Below, one piece after another: positions 48,019-60,500 of a DNA stretch of 64,000 nucleotides. The notes beneath the pieces were generated by a model. That model was not told where the DNA came from. It saw nothing but the letters and a program-made list of their open reading frames with translations, and ran no database searches. Position 1 is the stretch's first letter, and the number at the start of each line of letters is the position of its first letter. Source of the stretch: Chamaea fasciata (lineage: Eukaryota > Chordata > Aves > Passeriformes > Sylviidae); contig JARCOQ010000006.1 in the NCBI GenBank assembly GCA_029207755.1, positions 29,470,522 through 29,534,521 of the forward strand, given 5' to 3'. Position numbers and translations under genes: made by a program.

Positions 48019-48362
48019 CCTTAAAAAGTGTCGGTGATAAGGAACATATTATAAAGGTTGTGATCTTTATCTCTAAGCCCCTGAGCTTCTTATGGTTAGG
48101 TGAAAAGGCAATGAACAAGTCTTTTCTTGCTCTATAAGTGCTTTGTGCAACGATGTCCATAGAGGTCATAAGTCTTTTTGGGAGGAGTGAATGTCTTAAC
48201 TCCCATGTTCACAGTCTCCTATCACTGTTTTTGCACCAAATAGTTTCCAGTTATGTTTAGTTGTCATAGGTGGCTAATATAGCTCTTGCTCCTGTGATTA
48301 AAGTTAGGAAAGGTCCTGCAGATCAGAAATGAAATGCAGGCCCCTCTTTCTCTCAAGAGATG

Positions 48363-48579
48363 TCATCTTGGTGACACTGCAGGACTAGAGAAGTTACCAG
48401 AATTTCGTGGGGACTGAAGAGGCACAGATGAAGAACTGGGAGACAGTTTTCTTGGGCTGCATAGGTCACCATTGTGCAACTTCCACAAAAGTTCTTCGTT
48501 TTCCATTGACAGGCGCTTGTTTACTTTTGATTCTTTCTCTAGTGACTCCTGTAAAACAGCTTGCTCTGTAGAAAGTTGC
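48363..48579 (-). CDS. MTUS1: MTUS1 last coding exon and stop
   Basis: 217 nt encoding [35 protein letters not shown] and the Ser/Pro-rich C-terminus ending VSPR, then TGA (complement of 48363-48365). Acceptor catttgcag. Confidence 0.96.
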
Positions 48580-51500
48580 CTGCAAATGGAAGATTTACAT
48601 CAGAACTGATAACCCAACTTGAAGGCTACAGTATTGAAACTTAAAGGTTTGAAAGTGCATAAACCTTTGCTTGGCTCACAACTGAATTCCAGCTTTAATA
48701 GGAGAACTGAGCACGTTCTCATCCTAGCTATATTTAAACTGGCAGCTTGCAGAAAGCAGGAGAAAGTCCCAGTAAGAAACATCCCTAAGAGCCAGAAAAA
48801 GCATCTGCAAAGAGGCTTGTTCTACTTAAAATGACACATGCTTTTAAATGGCCAGAGCTGGAGCCTTTGGGTCTTGTTGCAAGCTCAGCTCAACATACAA
48901 GCGACAGATTCCTTCACACCGGAAGAGTCTGGCCATCCATTTTATGCAACTGTTAGGAGCATCTCAGACCTGCTTTATTCATGTTAAATATTGTTATTGC
49001 TAAATAAACCACACTGATCTAAACTGGGGACAAATCAGTCACTGAAGTGGTTGTAAGTATGACCCAGGTCTAGCTTCCAAGCCAGTAGTACTTAAAAGGG
49101 ACAATCTTTGTATGATGGTATTTCTGAGGTGCCTTTTCTTCCCTAAAATATTGGAATACTGAAGAACATACTAAACCTTTATGCCCTTTCAAAATGTTCC
49201 TGCTTGTTACTCTACAAAGGAATGCACATTTGTAGACATACAACTGGGGAAGAAATGGATGTGTTCTTTCAGAGTGCTAGAAAACTACATTCACCAGTAC
49301 TGAAGCAGAATTTTTTTTCTTGTCACAGGAACCCCTTCTCCCCAGTTAAGGACATCTAAATGTCCACAGATATTTTTCACCTTGAAAGTTCCATGTGTTT
49401 GTCCATCCGAGCTTTTAATTCTTCATTTTCTTGCTGAACCTTCTTTAATTTATCCATTAAGATTGTGTTGTTCTCCACCTTGGAAAGAAGGTCACAATTT
49501 GATATAAAACCCATATGTGCACTCATCAAGATTCTGACTGAGCTATCACAGACCTTGGCAATCTAGAGTTTGCAGAGCTTGTTACAGTACATACAAAAAC
49601 AGCCTACTTACTTTCTCCTTGCGTAACACTGGCACTTGGCCACTTGTGCTGATTAGATGCCAACAAGGAGGACTGGATAAGGGATCTACTCTTAACCAGC
49701 ACATTCCAGTAACTTCTGCCAGTGATGGGCAGCAGTTTTAGTTTTAGACACTGTAGCACCTTTCTAGACAGACGACTGTCTAGAAATAACACGACAGATT
49801 CTAGAGTTCCCCTGAGTAAACAGCTTTTGCTATTGCTCTTCTGATTCCACATCATTGCTGGAGGATGTTATCAAAAATAAAAGGAAAAACTGGTTAAGTG
49901 GTTGGACGCTCCAAGACCACCTACACTGTGGCCAATGTCTGTTGGAAAAGATGAAGGTTTGCTAGTAAGTTGCTAGTAATTGTAGACTAGGGTAACATAC
50001 ACTGCTGCACAATACTGAACAACTGACATGAATGCGTTCCTTTGTATCCAAACCTCTTTCTATAATTCCTCATTAAAGTCTTGCTTAAGCAAGTATTACA
50101 ACAGTGTTCAAAGGCCCCACCCAGGAGAAGGACCCTGTCCTGCCACAAATAAGAGCGTGCTAAGTGATTACAAGTCCTGCCTCCAAAACTGACTTTTCGT
50201 GTGGAATTACTCACAGGTCAGGAAGACAGCCACAAAGCTAAACAAGCAGCTTAACAGCTAAAATGATTAGCCTAAGCTAATCAAGACTTACTCCATTTCA
50301 TATTTGATCCGTTCTTATTAAATTAGGATAATTTCCTTATTAATGTTTTCCTGACACTGCAATCTGTCTTCCACACAACTCGAGCAATGTAAAAGGTAAG
50401 GATTTTGTTCTTTGAGGGAAGAGGCTCCCAGATAATATGTACTAACGTGGCAGTAGTTTATGCAAACCAGTAGTTGTCTTAAGATCTTAAAAGGTCATTT
50501 AGAGCATCGGGTCATTCTTTCCCACTCTTGACACATATCCTGAAGCTGTACCTGCAATGTGAGCATGTCCCATGATGAATTCCTGTTTCCTTTTAAAAAA
50601 GATTAATTTTTGCATGTAAGTCCATCCAGCTGAAGTTCATTATAGGAACACAAGTCAGAGACACAGTCCCAGCCTGCCAGACCCTAAGGAACACTCACCA
50701 GCTTTTCCATCTTCATTAGCTTTATGTCCTGCTGATGGAGTTTCTCATTCTTGATCTCCAGCACTGCTTTCAAACTTTCCAGCTCCTGTTCCAGGTACAT
50801 AATCTGTGGGTTTTTCTGAAAGATTGCCAGAGAGTTTGCTTAGTATCCTGAATTTCAAGAATAATTTAGATGCTTCTCGGCTATTTAGAAAAAGCAAGAA
50901 AATAATGATGGTAATGAGTTACTTGTTCTAAGTGAAATCAAGTCAAAGGGTAGAATAAATAACAAGATCTGATATCATTTGCTCCTTATTTTTTGTTTGT
51001 CCTTCAGGGTAGGTGGACAGTTGCAGTTGCTTCATTAGAAGCTCTTCAGAAAACACTTAATGCACAGACATGAAAAACCCTTGTGAATCAAAGGAAGGCA
51101 TGAATGCTGTCACAGCAAAACTTGTTTCACAGGAGTGCCCAAAGGCCTTAAGGCTAGGAGTTCCAAAATTTATTTCATATTACTCATAACCCATCCCGAA
51201 AGATAATTAGAGTAAACATTTGAAGAGTTTTCAGGCACTGGAATAGTTCAAAAAAGCACCAGAAGTTTAAGTTCTGAACTTGACTGTAGCTTATCTTTCC
51301 TGGTTTGAGTCAGAAGGTAGCTGGCTCATAAGCAGAAACTGAAAGTTTTCAGTTTTACATTCTTCTAAAGCCTGAAAATGCAATTATACTTACAAATCTT
51401 GCACTGGTGCACATCCACAACTTATCTAAAATATAGCAAGTTAGGACTTTTTTATTTTTCCTTTTTTTTTGTTATCTGGGAGGTGGAAGGGAGAGCAGGA

Positions 51501-54500
51501 GGAGGCCAGAGCAGGGTAAGATGCGGTTTCCTCAAGGTTCTGTTTTCCACAATAAGAAACCATTCAAACACTGCAGAGTAAAACACATTCTTTGCATTTC
51601 AAGGCAGTCACAGCCAAAAAAAAGGAAAAATAAAGCAAGTCTTAGTCCATTTCCAGGTAGTGAAAATGAAACATGAGCTGAAATCAATCAATGATTAAGC
51701 ACGTTGTGTAACTAAGTTTATCTTCAAAATCAAACAAAACTTGTTTTAGTGCATTTGGGTAAGAACACAGGTGCACCGCACTGAGTAACAGCTTCACTAC
51801 CACACCAGAAACCTCGGACAGGAGGGCAATGCCTGCAGTTTTGTGGGGTATGGTCCCAGAAGGACAGGGCCAGGACATGTCACCGGTAATAGGAGCTCCA
51901 TCACCTGCTCAGTTCATCCTCCTGCTTGTTTTTAAGGCCTGTTGCATTAGTGTTTCTTGTTTAACTTCTTTTGAGAAGTCCGTGTGAGGGTGAAGGATGC
52001 TGTGCTGCCTCAATGAAGGCAGCAGACAATTTGGTCCTGTTTTGTGACTTTAACATGGAATCTAGGAGCTAGCAAGAAAAGCAATCCTGGAAAGTTTAAA
52101 TGTATCTTACAGTATGTTCAATATTCAATTTATTTTCTTTCCCTCCTCAAGTCCCATGTTCTTAAATTATGTTTTTAAAGTCAAGTATGAGCCCCCACAT
52201 TAGCTACTCAGAGGAGAACACACAGCCAAATAAAAAGATTGAAAGGCCTATATAAGTTTTTAGCAAAAAACCTGGGAATATCAAGTGACACTATCTAAAT
52301 GATACCAGAGAGACGGAAATACATCTCTGTCTTCAAAGGGCTATTGAGAATTCCTATACTGCAGAATTTGTGTTAGTACAGAAGAGTATGCTGAGTCAAA
52401 CTGGTGCTTTTCCAAAGAGAAGTCTCAAGCTTATCATGCATCTTATGCGGTCAGGAAAGCACAAAGCACATTTGCAGCTATGTACAGGCACTTGATTATT
52501 GCTCCTTTAATTTATGCAACATCTGAATGTGCCTGTGGAATTACAGTTCAAACTCCCACTACCACAGCAACATATTGCGGTTGCAGATTCTTCTTGTGGC
52601 AGCCCTGTCCTGCCACTAGAATAAGCAATAAGAGAAAACTAAATAAAACAAATTGCAGTGAAAACTAGGGCAACTTCTTCCAGAGGCATCCTAAGTGAGT
52701 CTTTAAGCACGGAATTTCTCTTTGTGGAATAAGCAGTACTACTGGGTATTCTGCTTACTTCTGGGTAACCAGAAAGATAAGCATGTTTGTGTCTAAACCC
52801 CCACCCAGTGCATAAAAAAACCCTCTCTCAGAACACATATCTATCCCAGGAGCATCACAGGCAACAGCAGCCTTGGGAGGAAAGGCAGGACAAAATAAAA
52901 GTTTATTTGAAGGATAAATCAGCAAAAAGACTCAAGATTTGAAGAAATGCAGTAGAAATGAGCTTTGCAGTAGTGATGCAAGCCCACACTGATCACAGCA
53001 CCCATACAACAGTTACCAACTGTCCAGAAAAATGCTGTGGTACAACTCCTGTACACACACGGCTCTTCAATTTAGCTTAGGCTACTATTTACACCCCTGA
53101 CTTAGATACTCAACAGTTTTCAGAATTATAATGGTAAAGTTAATACACAGCATCACAGTGCTTGCAAAAAACTTCTGGCAGGTGAGCCGTTTACAAAAAA
53201 TATTACTAAGTAGGGGAGCCCTATCAGACTTCATTGCAAATCTTTTGCATTATGCAGTAAAATAAACCCAGGCAGGATCTGTTCATGCACATTACTTTGG
53301 AAGATCAAGACTTACAAGATTGGCTTTTTCTTTGGCTATTTGTTTTTGTTCTTCTAATTTCAGCTTCTCACTCAGAGAGTTGTTTTCACTTTTTAGTTCA
53401 TCAATTGTTTTCTGAAACACAAATATATTGTATCGTTAGGCCAAGAATTCAGTGCAGATCTCCAAACTGCTTGTCAAGTTTTAAACTGTTGCAATGAACC
53501 CAGCCCTTAACAAACCTCCAGCAATTCCTGCTTCTCTTTAAAGGAATCTTCAAGCAACTTCCTTTCAGATTCGTGGGTACTCTTGAGCTCTAAAACAAAT
53601 TATTTTTGCAGATTTTTAATACCACATAAGACATGACAATTCTTTTTGAAAACAAACAGCCTGAAGAGCCAGCCTATACATATATATATATATGCACAGA
53701 TACAGTTGATGGCAACACAGAAAGAACATTTATCATTAACTGATGCAAAGCGTGTATGAAGTATCTCATATATTCTCACTTCCGATTTGCTGATTGTCCC
53801 CCTGCATATCCATTTCATTAGCCAACAGGCTGTCAGTTTTGAGAGCATTCATCTACATGCAACAAATGGACTTAATAAGCACAGGCCACATCTGAAAGAA
53901 GTTGAGTTTATGGAAGGAAACACAGGAAAAATTGAAACTGTGTCTTCCACAAACATCTAGGGAAACATTTCCTACTTCAGAAGCCAAGCACAGTTTGCTC
54001 TTTGAAAGCAATGGAAGCATGACCGGTCTTCAAGACACAAAAGTATCACTGGAAACTTAAGTTATTAAGTGGAGTTGGAAGGAGGATGGAAATCATCACT
54101 TAAACCAATGAGATACAATGTCATTTAAACCTGAGCATGTCACCACCCCCTCCCTGAAAAACACCTCTGCCACCGTGTACTGTACACAGTGTGTAATATT
54201 TCTTAACATTTCCATGTCATTATGGAAAGCACACAAGCTCATACCACACAAGCTCATTTTCAATTCTGAAGTGAGTCTTACAGAACTAAGGAGTGGGAGG
54301 AGTTATTCATTCACTTGAGATTTTTGAGGGCAATTCAGATATCTTTTACTAAAAGAAAGTCACTTCCACTCAAACGGTTTATAAAGTTTCATTCAACTAC
54401 AATGGGATCATGGTTTTTGCTGTATGTAAAATAAGACTTGTCAGTTCCAAAGGAGGGAATTCAGCCAAAGTTTTCAAAGATAGCCAGCCACAAAGAACAG

Positions 54501-57500
54501 TGAAGTGGACATAATGATCAAAATGCCTGAATATTTTTGTTTGTAACTAGCACTACCATAGCATTTGTACTTAAATACAAAATACTTACCTGTAAAAGAG
54601 GATTCATACTCCTTTTTCAGCTCCTCTACTTTTTCTGAGTGTCTGTTTTCAAGTTCCAGCTTAAAGCTTTCATGTGTGGTATTTAAATTGTCCACCTGCA
54701 ATATGACAACATGATTTTTCTCCCATTACATATATCAACTTAACCCTTGCATAAGCATTGTTTCAATGGCTTCATGCACTATGTCAAGTACATTTTAAAT
54801 GGTAGAAGCAGAAGCTAAGCCATGTACAAGACTTAATACATGAGAATGATGCCTTACAGTTTACCACTACCAACAGGATAATGTGTGCATCTGTCACAAG
54901 CATGGAGTTGCAAAGCAGAGGGCAGATGTGTTTCTATACATCTTAAAACTCAAGCTGAATCAAATATCCTGTGGAGCTCTAGAAATTATTTAAGCTGGCA
55001 ACCAATCTCCAGCACATTTAAAGATAAGCTAAAGATCTGTACAGCTTAGTGTGGTAGTATTTTTATTGCTGCAGTTAAGTGGAATTTCTCAATAAATAAC
55101 TGTTACTAGCAAAATCCAGGATTCTCTGAAGGCTCATTTGTAGCAGAAAGCAGTTGATAGAGAACTTTTCTACTTTGAGTGTTACAAACCTGCTCCTGGA
55201 GTTGGGCTTTGTACTTTTCAGCTTCCTCAATGCAGATACTTTGAAGTTTCTCACATTCTGCAGTGTAAAACTGTTTAAGCCTCTCCTCCAGCTCAGCTAA
55301 GTCATCATGATGTTGCTGGTTTAACTTCTGCAAAAACCCTTCATAAGCAACTTGCAGTTCATTCCTGTCTCTTTCCAATTTCTCACAAGCTGCAGAAGTG
55401 GTTACTGAAGATGTCAAAAGAGAAGAAAAAGAATGTAAAGGAACTGGATCAAGTTCAATACTAAAGTTACATATTCATTTACAGGTATTAAAAACAATGA
55501 ACACACTGCACAGCAACATGGTTATATACAAAGCCAAATATGATTTATCCCTTAAATGTGTGCCTCCAAGGGCACATGAGAAGATCTTCACAAAAATATC
55601 AAATTCCATGTTTCTTAGGCTGTGAATTAATTGAACACAGTTAAGCCAGGAGGCCACATAAAAACCACAAGTGTGACAGATTGACATGACATGGAAGAAG
55701 GAATATCTCTTGAGAGACACTGAAGAGCTCCAATAAAAAAATCTAATTGCATTTGCTACTTTACCTTATTTGATCCCATTTCAATAGACTATTTCTCAGA
55801 GTACTTCACTTCTTGATATATAAACCACTTAGCTAAATTTGAAAGTTTTAACATCCTGTAAACTATGTTTAATGACACCCACACTCAAATATACAGCAAA
55901 GAAGCAATTCTAGCCTGACATGAACAGCCTGATATAGATCTGCCAGTCTGAAAGGTACTGCTCACGTGTTCATGCCTGAAATATTTAAATATGCAAAACA
56001 GAGAATGGTTTTAGGCAAAAAGTGCTGAGTATTAAGAAAAGAGAAATGCCGTGCAATTCTCTTTACATCTGCATTAACACAGGTCTGCTAAGAAGGCTGC
56101 CTATGTTTGTCTCCCCGTTTGCAGCTGGTTGAAAGGCAAAACAGAAATTAGCAACTTGCATTTTTGAGTTTGAAATTTGGCATTCCCAAGTCCAGCCAGC
56201 CAGGCCTGAATAGGAGGAGTCACCCTCCTACTGTTAATGTGACTGCAGCAAATGCTATATGCCGTACCAGCTGCACCCAAAGCCTTGAAGCAAGGTGAAA
56301 CAGCATCTCTAACACAAGTGTGTGGTCACTGACCTTGAGCAAAACTGATTCTATACAGACTCTAGCACTATGGTTTAAAATAAATTAGTCAGATGAGTGG
56401 CTGCTTAAGAGAAAAGTCAACTAAAATGTTAACTTGATCTTCAAAGGCAGGAGAAGTCATGCATGCATGCACTTCACAGCAGACTGGCACACTGCCCAAA
56501 CAGTGCAAATATAAACTGTATGTAAAAGCATGGGAAGAGACAGGGATTGTTGTAAAGGCAGTACAGGAGATTCTCATCACAGCTGTGTTTGAGCCTTAAG
56601 ATAAATAAATTGCAGTATCTTCAGGGACTGATTCCCAAAGCAGTAATGGGTCGGCTCAAGGGAACGCAGCTTGCCCTAGCAGAATGACTCAAGTCACACG
56701 TGTCTTACTCTTCTTTGCTATAGCTCATTAAAAGCATGTGAGTAACTTGATGGATGATACTTGCACTCTCTTTCAAGGGAACTGTAAAGGGTCTTGGCCC
56801 TGCTACCATCACTTGGAACCTGCAGTGGAACTAGAAAGTGTTAAGAGAGTGAGTTGTCCTGCATGGAAATCAATCTGCAAGTGTGTCTACCTGAATCAGG
56901 TTTAACAGCAAGCTTAGCTATGCTGGGTCTGTGTGAAAAATCTGCTGATCTGGACAGATTTAGGCCAAGCTCTTCATTCTCTGATTGGCAACAATGCAAC
57001 AGAGGCTCAACTGAAACCTACCACAACGTTCTCTACAACTCAAGCAGATTTCACAATTTTTGCTACTTTCTGCATCAGCACCAAAACTACTCCCCTATCT
57101 TTATTCCTTCCACAAAGTACTCTTACGACTGCTCCCTTAGGGAAAGAAAAAGAAAATAGCTTTCACACTTCTACCACACTGCAGTGGCATGAAGTTATTG
57201 AATATATATACTCTGCATTGCCACATTTTTGGAGAAAGGTTTGTTAGGGGACATTATTTTACAATGCCAAGAACCAGGCAGCAAGCCAAATGAAGGTATT
57301 ACACAGCCAACTACATGCAGATGGAGCTGACCTTCTATAGCAGAGTAAAGGCAGAGCTGAGAGGCAGGCGACTTGCATGGCTCATTGAGGTAACTGCAGC
57401 AAAATGCTTCAAATGATGCACTTCATTTAAAACCAACAGAGGAAGAAGCATCAAATTCCTTATTTGCAAGGCCAGAGCTATTTGTTTGCCTCCAGTTAGC

Positions 57501-60500
57501 CAGAAGAATGTGTTGCCTATCATTGCCTTATCTTTAAATGTCAGCACGTAGAAGTTCAGATGATGCAAAGCACTTCAGAAAAGAAGCAAATAGCAAACCA
57601 CGCCTTTGTCAAAGCAAACAGACGCATCAGTTCCCCTCCAGGCAGTTTGCAATTCAGATTTATGAGAAGACTAATGTTACAAAGGCAAACAAAAAAACTT
57701 TTAAAACTTGCACTGGCAGTTCAAAGTTGCTGCTGTAAAGGTAACTCCAGCCTCCACAGAGCTGGAGGCTGCAACGCTTCCTTACAGATCACAAGGCTGA
57801 CTTAAATCCCTGCCATCCAAACAAGAAGCAGAACTACTACACAACCAGTGAGCTTCCAGTATCATGGTGGTGCAAGAAACTGACCATGTAAGGCTTTGGG
57901 AAAAACACCAACTAAAGAATTGTTAATTTGAAATGATGAAATATCCCATAAACCAAAGCTTGTCTAAATACTTGAGACTGAAATGCCTGCAACAAGTATT
58001 TTGCACAGCCCTATCCATCTGCAGACTGAATCATGTATTTTATGACTGCTCTGCTTTTTTTAAAGAAAGTTGCCTTTTCCATGATTTTTCCCAAATTCCT
58101 TAATTTGGCCATTTAGCCACTGACTTAACCAAACTCAATTGCTACTCAACTGAAGAGTATTCTCACTGAAATCATGCTAAACTTTGAAGAAAATTTTGTA
58201 ACTGGAACATGTGCTCTTCCAGTAGCAAACACAAATCTATTTCAACTTCTCATCCACTTCAGAGATACCTGAAGTGCATACTTCAGAGTTTTTGTACACA
58301 ACTACTCTGTTTCCTTTCCCTTCTTGAAGTGCTTTCCTCCAAAATTCCACATCTTCTTTAGACCACAAACCTTGAGGGAAAAAACCAACCAACCAACCAA
58401 CCAACCAACCAACCAAAACAAACAAACAAACAAAACCCAAAAACCCCCCAAAAACCAAAAAAAACCCAACAGGAAACAAATGATCCAACAGCATTTCAGG
58501 GAAAAATCAAGCTGCAGAGATGAAAAGCACTATTAGTTTGTCTGTGAAATTTGCTCAATTTTACCTGTAACACTAAACAGTTTTAAGGATAGTGTACATA
58601 GAATGCTACACTTGACAGCTAGAAGCTATTTTTACTTCTTTATTCATATAGCAGAGCCATTAATATGTTTTTTCCTCCAAATATTAACATTTTTTCTCCA
58701 CTTGGTTGTCCCAGCCTCTCTTCCCAATCATACTACTGTCTCTCCCTTTATTAGTACAGCATGGAGCAAGATTAATCTGTGGTTTTAGGCTTCTTAACAC
58801 CTTTAATTATAAATGAATAGCCCAGTTCTTTTGGGTGTGACTGTGACCTTCAGAAATCATGGAAAGTTTCTGAGATTTGATAACAGCAAATCTTCAGAGC
58901 AGATTTGTAGCTGGTTTTGACACATAAAATTATTTTAGCTGGTTTTGACATATAAAATTACCCTTTATTTGTAGTAGTTAACATCAGCCACTTGCATCTT
59001 CACTGCAAAACTTTTTAAGTGCCAAAATCATAAATCAAATGCAGCATGGAGAACCAGGCACATGGCAATTCCCTGCAATGGTGCAAACAGCAGCACATCC
59101 AAACCACAGCAACAGTTGCTGCAGCTGAAGGAGACGACTACAAAAGTTGCCTTTGTATCTCCAAGAAAGCTATTTTGTATTTTCTCTAAAAGTAACCAAG
59201 AGATAAGACCTTGCGATTGTTCAGCATCTCCTTTCACTTTTTTTTTTTTTTTTTCTCATTGCCAAACCATCATCCAATTCAGCCCTTACGGGTAAACTGC
59301 TTAGATAAAACATTTTTCAACGTACATTTCCCTAAAAGCTACCATAAGCATAGCTCTAAGCTAAAATACAATGAATTTCTTTGAGCCCTGAATTAAATTG
59401 TTTGCAAACAGTAGTTATCTTCATAAAATTGTCCAAGTCACTCACTGGCCTGGTTAAGATTAATGAAAAGGCATTAGACTGTCTGAAATTCTAAACTAGA
59501 ATTCACTAGGACAGTAAACTGTCGGCATTTTAATAGATGTGGGGGATGTGAAATGGTGATAATTACTGCAAAAAAGCCCAAGTGTTTAATACTACGTGAT
59601 ATTACACTGCACTAACACTTAATTGCTCAAACCTTGTATTTCACACTGCAAGCTGTATGTTCACTTGACCAGTAAGTCTGCTACAGACAGGCTCATTTCC
59701 TTCTCTATACAAAATACATTTTTACATGTATATAGTAACTAATTCATGGTATTGGCAGATCCCCAATATTGAAAATTCTTCTACCCAAATATGCTTTCAA
59801 GTTTATGGCCAGGTTTCTCTTGGTGTTACTTCCGTAATGAGACTAAATATATGGGACACTAAACCACATTGCATATTTTTGTTCTTGGGCAAGTTAGACT
59901 AGGCAGGTAGCCAAAAAAGCCTGCTTTAAGCAACATTTAAGCAGGTATGATTGAATAAATAACATGAAGCACTCAATTCTCTGCCGGGAAGTAAATTCAC
60001 ATCCCCTATGCTGCAAACACTACAAGTGACAGTGTTCAAGCAGGCAAACAGGTAAGTCTATGAAGTGTGGTAAGTCAGGCCCTGTCTCAAGTGAAAGAAA
60101 CATCTACCTATTATTAAGTATTTTTTAAGGATCGCCTTAACCTGAAAACCAAATCACATTCACTGTAAAACACAGCAGTCTCTTCTGTCTGAACTTCCAA
60201 AGCATCTTGAAGATAATTTAATAATAAGAAAGAATATGACGGTATTGTGAAGAAAATACAGTTTATTGATTGCCATGCGGGAACTGGAGGTGAGAGAGAG
60301 GGGTTTGGCATTTGGCCTCTCCAGGCCACAGAGAAAGGCTCACGGATAGCAGTGTTCAAAGGGCCAAGGTTGGCTCAGGCTGAGTCAGCTTTGCACCTGC
60401 TATTTTGTAGCAGGACTGAGCTGGATCACATCCAGCATGGTTGCAAGGAGGCTCTGAAACAATCTGGAGTGCAATTAATTTGGAGGAATAGTTTCCAACC

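Larger units (their letters stand above)
46421..48362 (-). other. MTUS1: MTUS1 3' untranslated region
   Basis: AT-rich sequence downstream of the stop with no good open frame. It includes a CA-rich microsatellite near 47995-48018. The end is inferred from the poly(A) signal at 46443. Confidence 0.6.
48580..53315 (-). other. MTUS1 introns in the 3' part (exons at 49381 and 50699 lie between)
   Basis: Three introns at 48580-49380, 49479-50698 and 50816-53315. AT-rich, no repeat family or other gene recognised. Confidence 0.8.

Noticed and set aside
58385..58440. Regular short repeats that might suggest a CRISPR array
   Set aside because: Units are 4 bp without spacers, in a vertebrate intron; a plain microsatellite.
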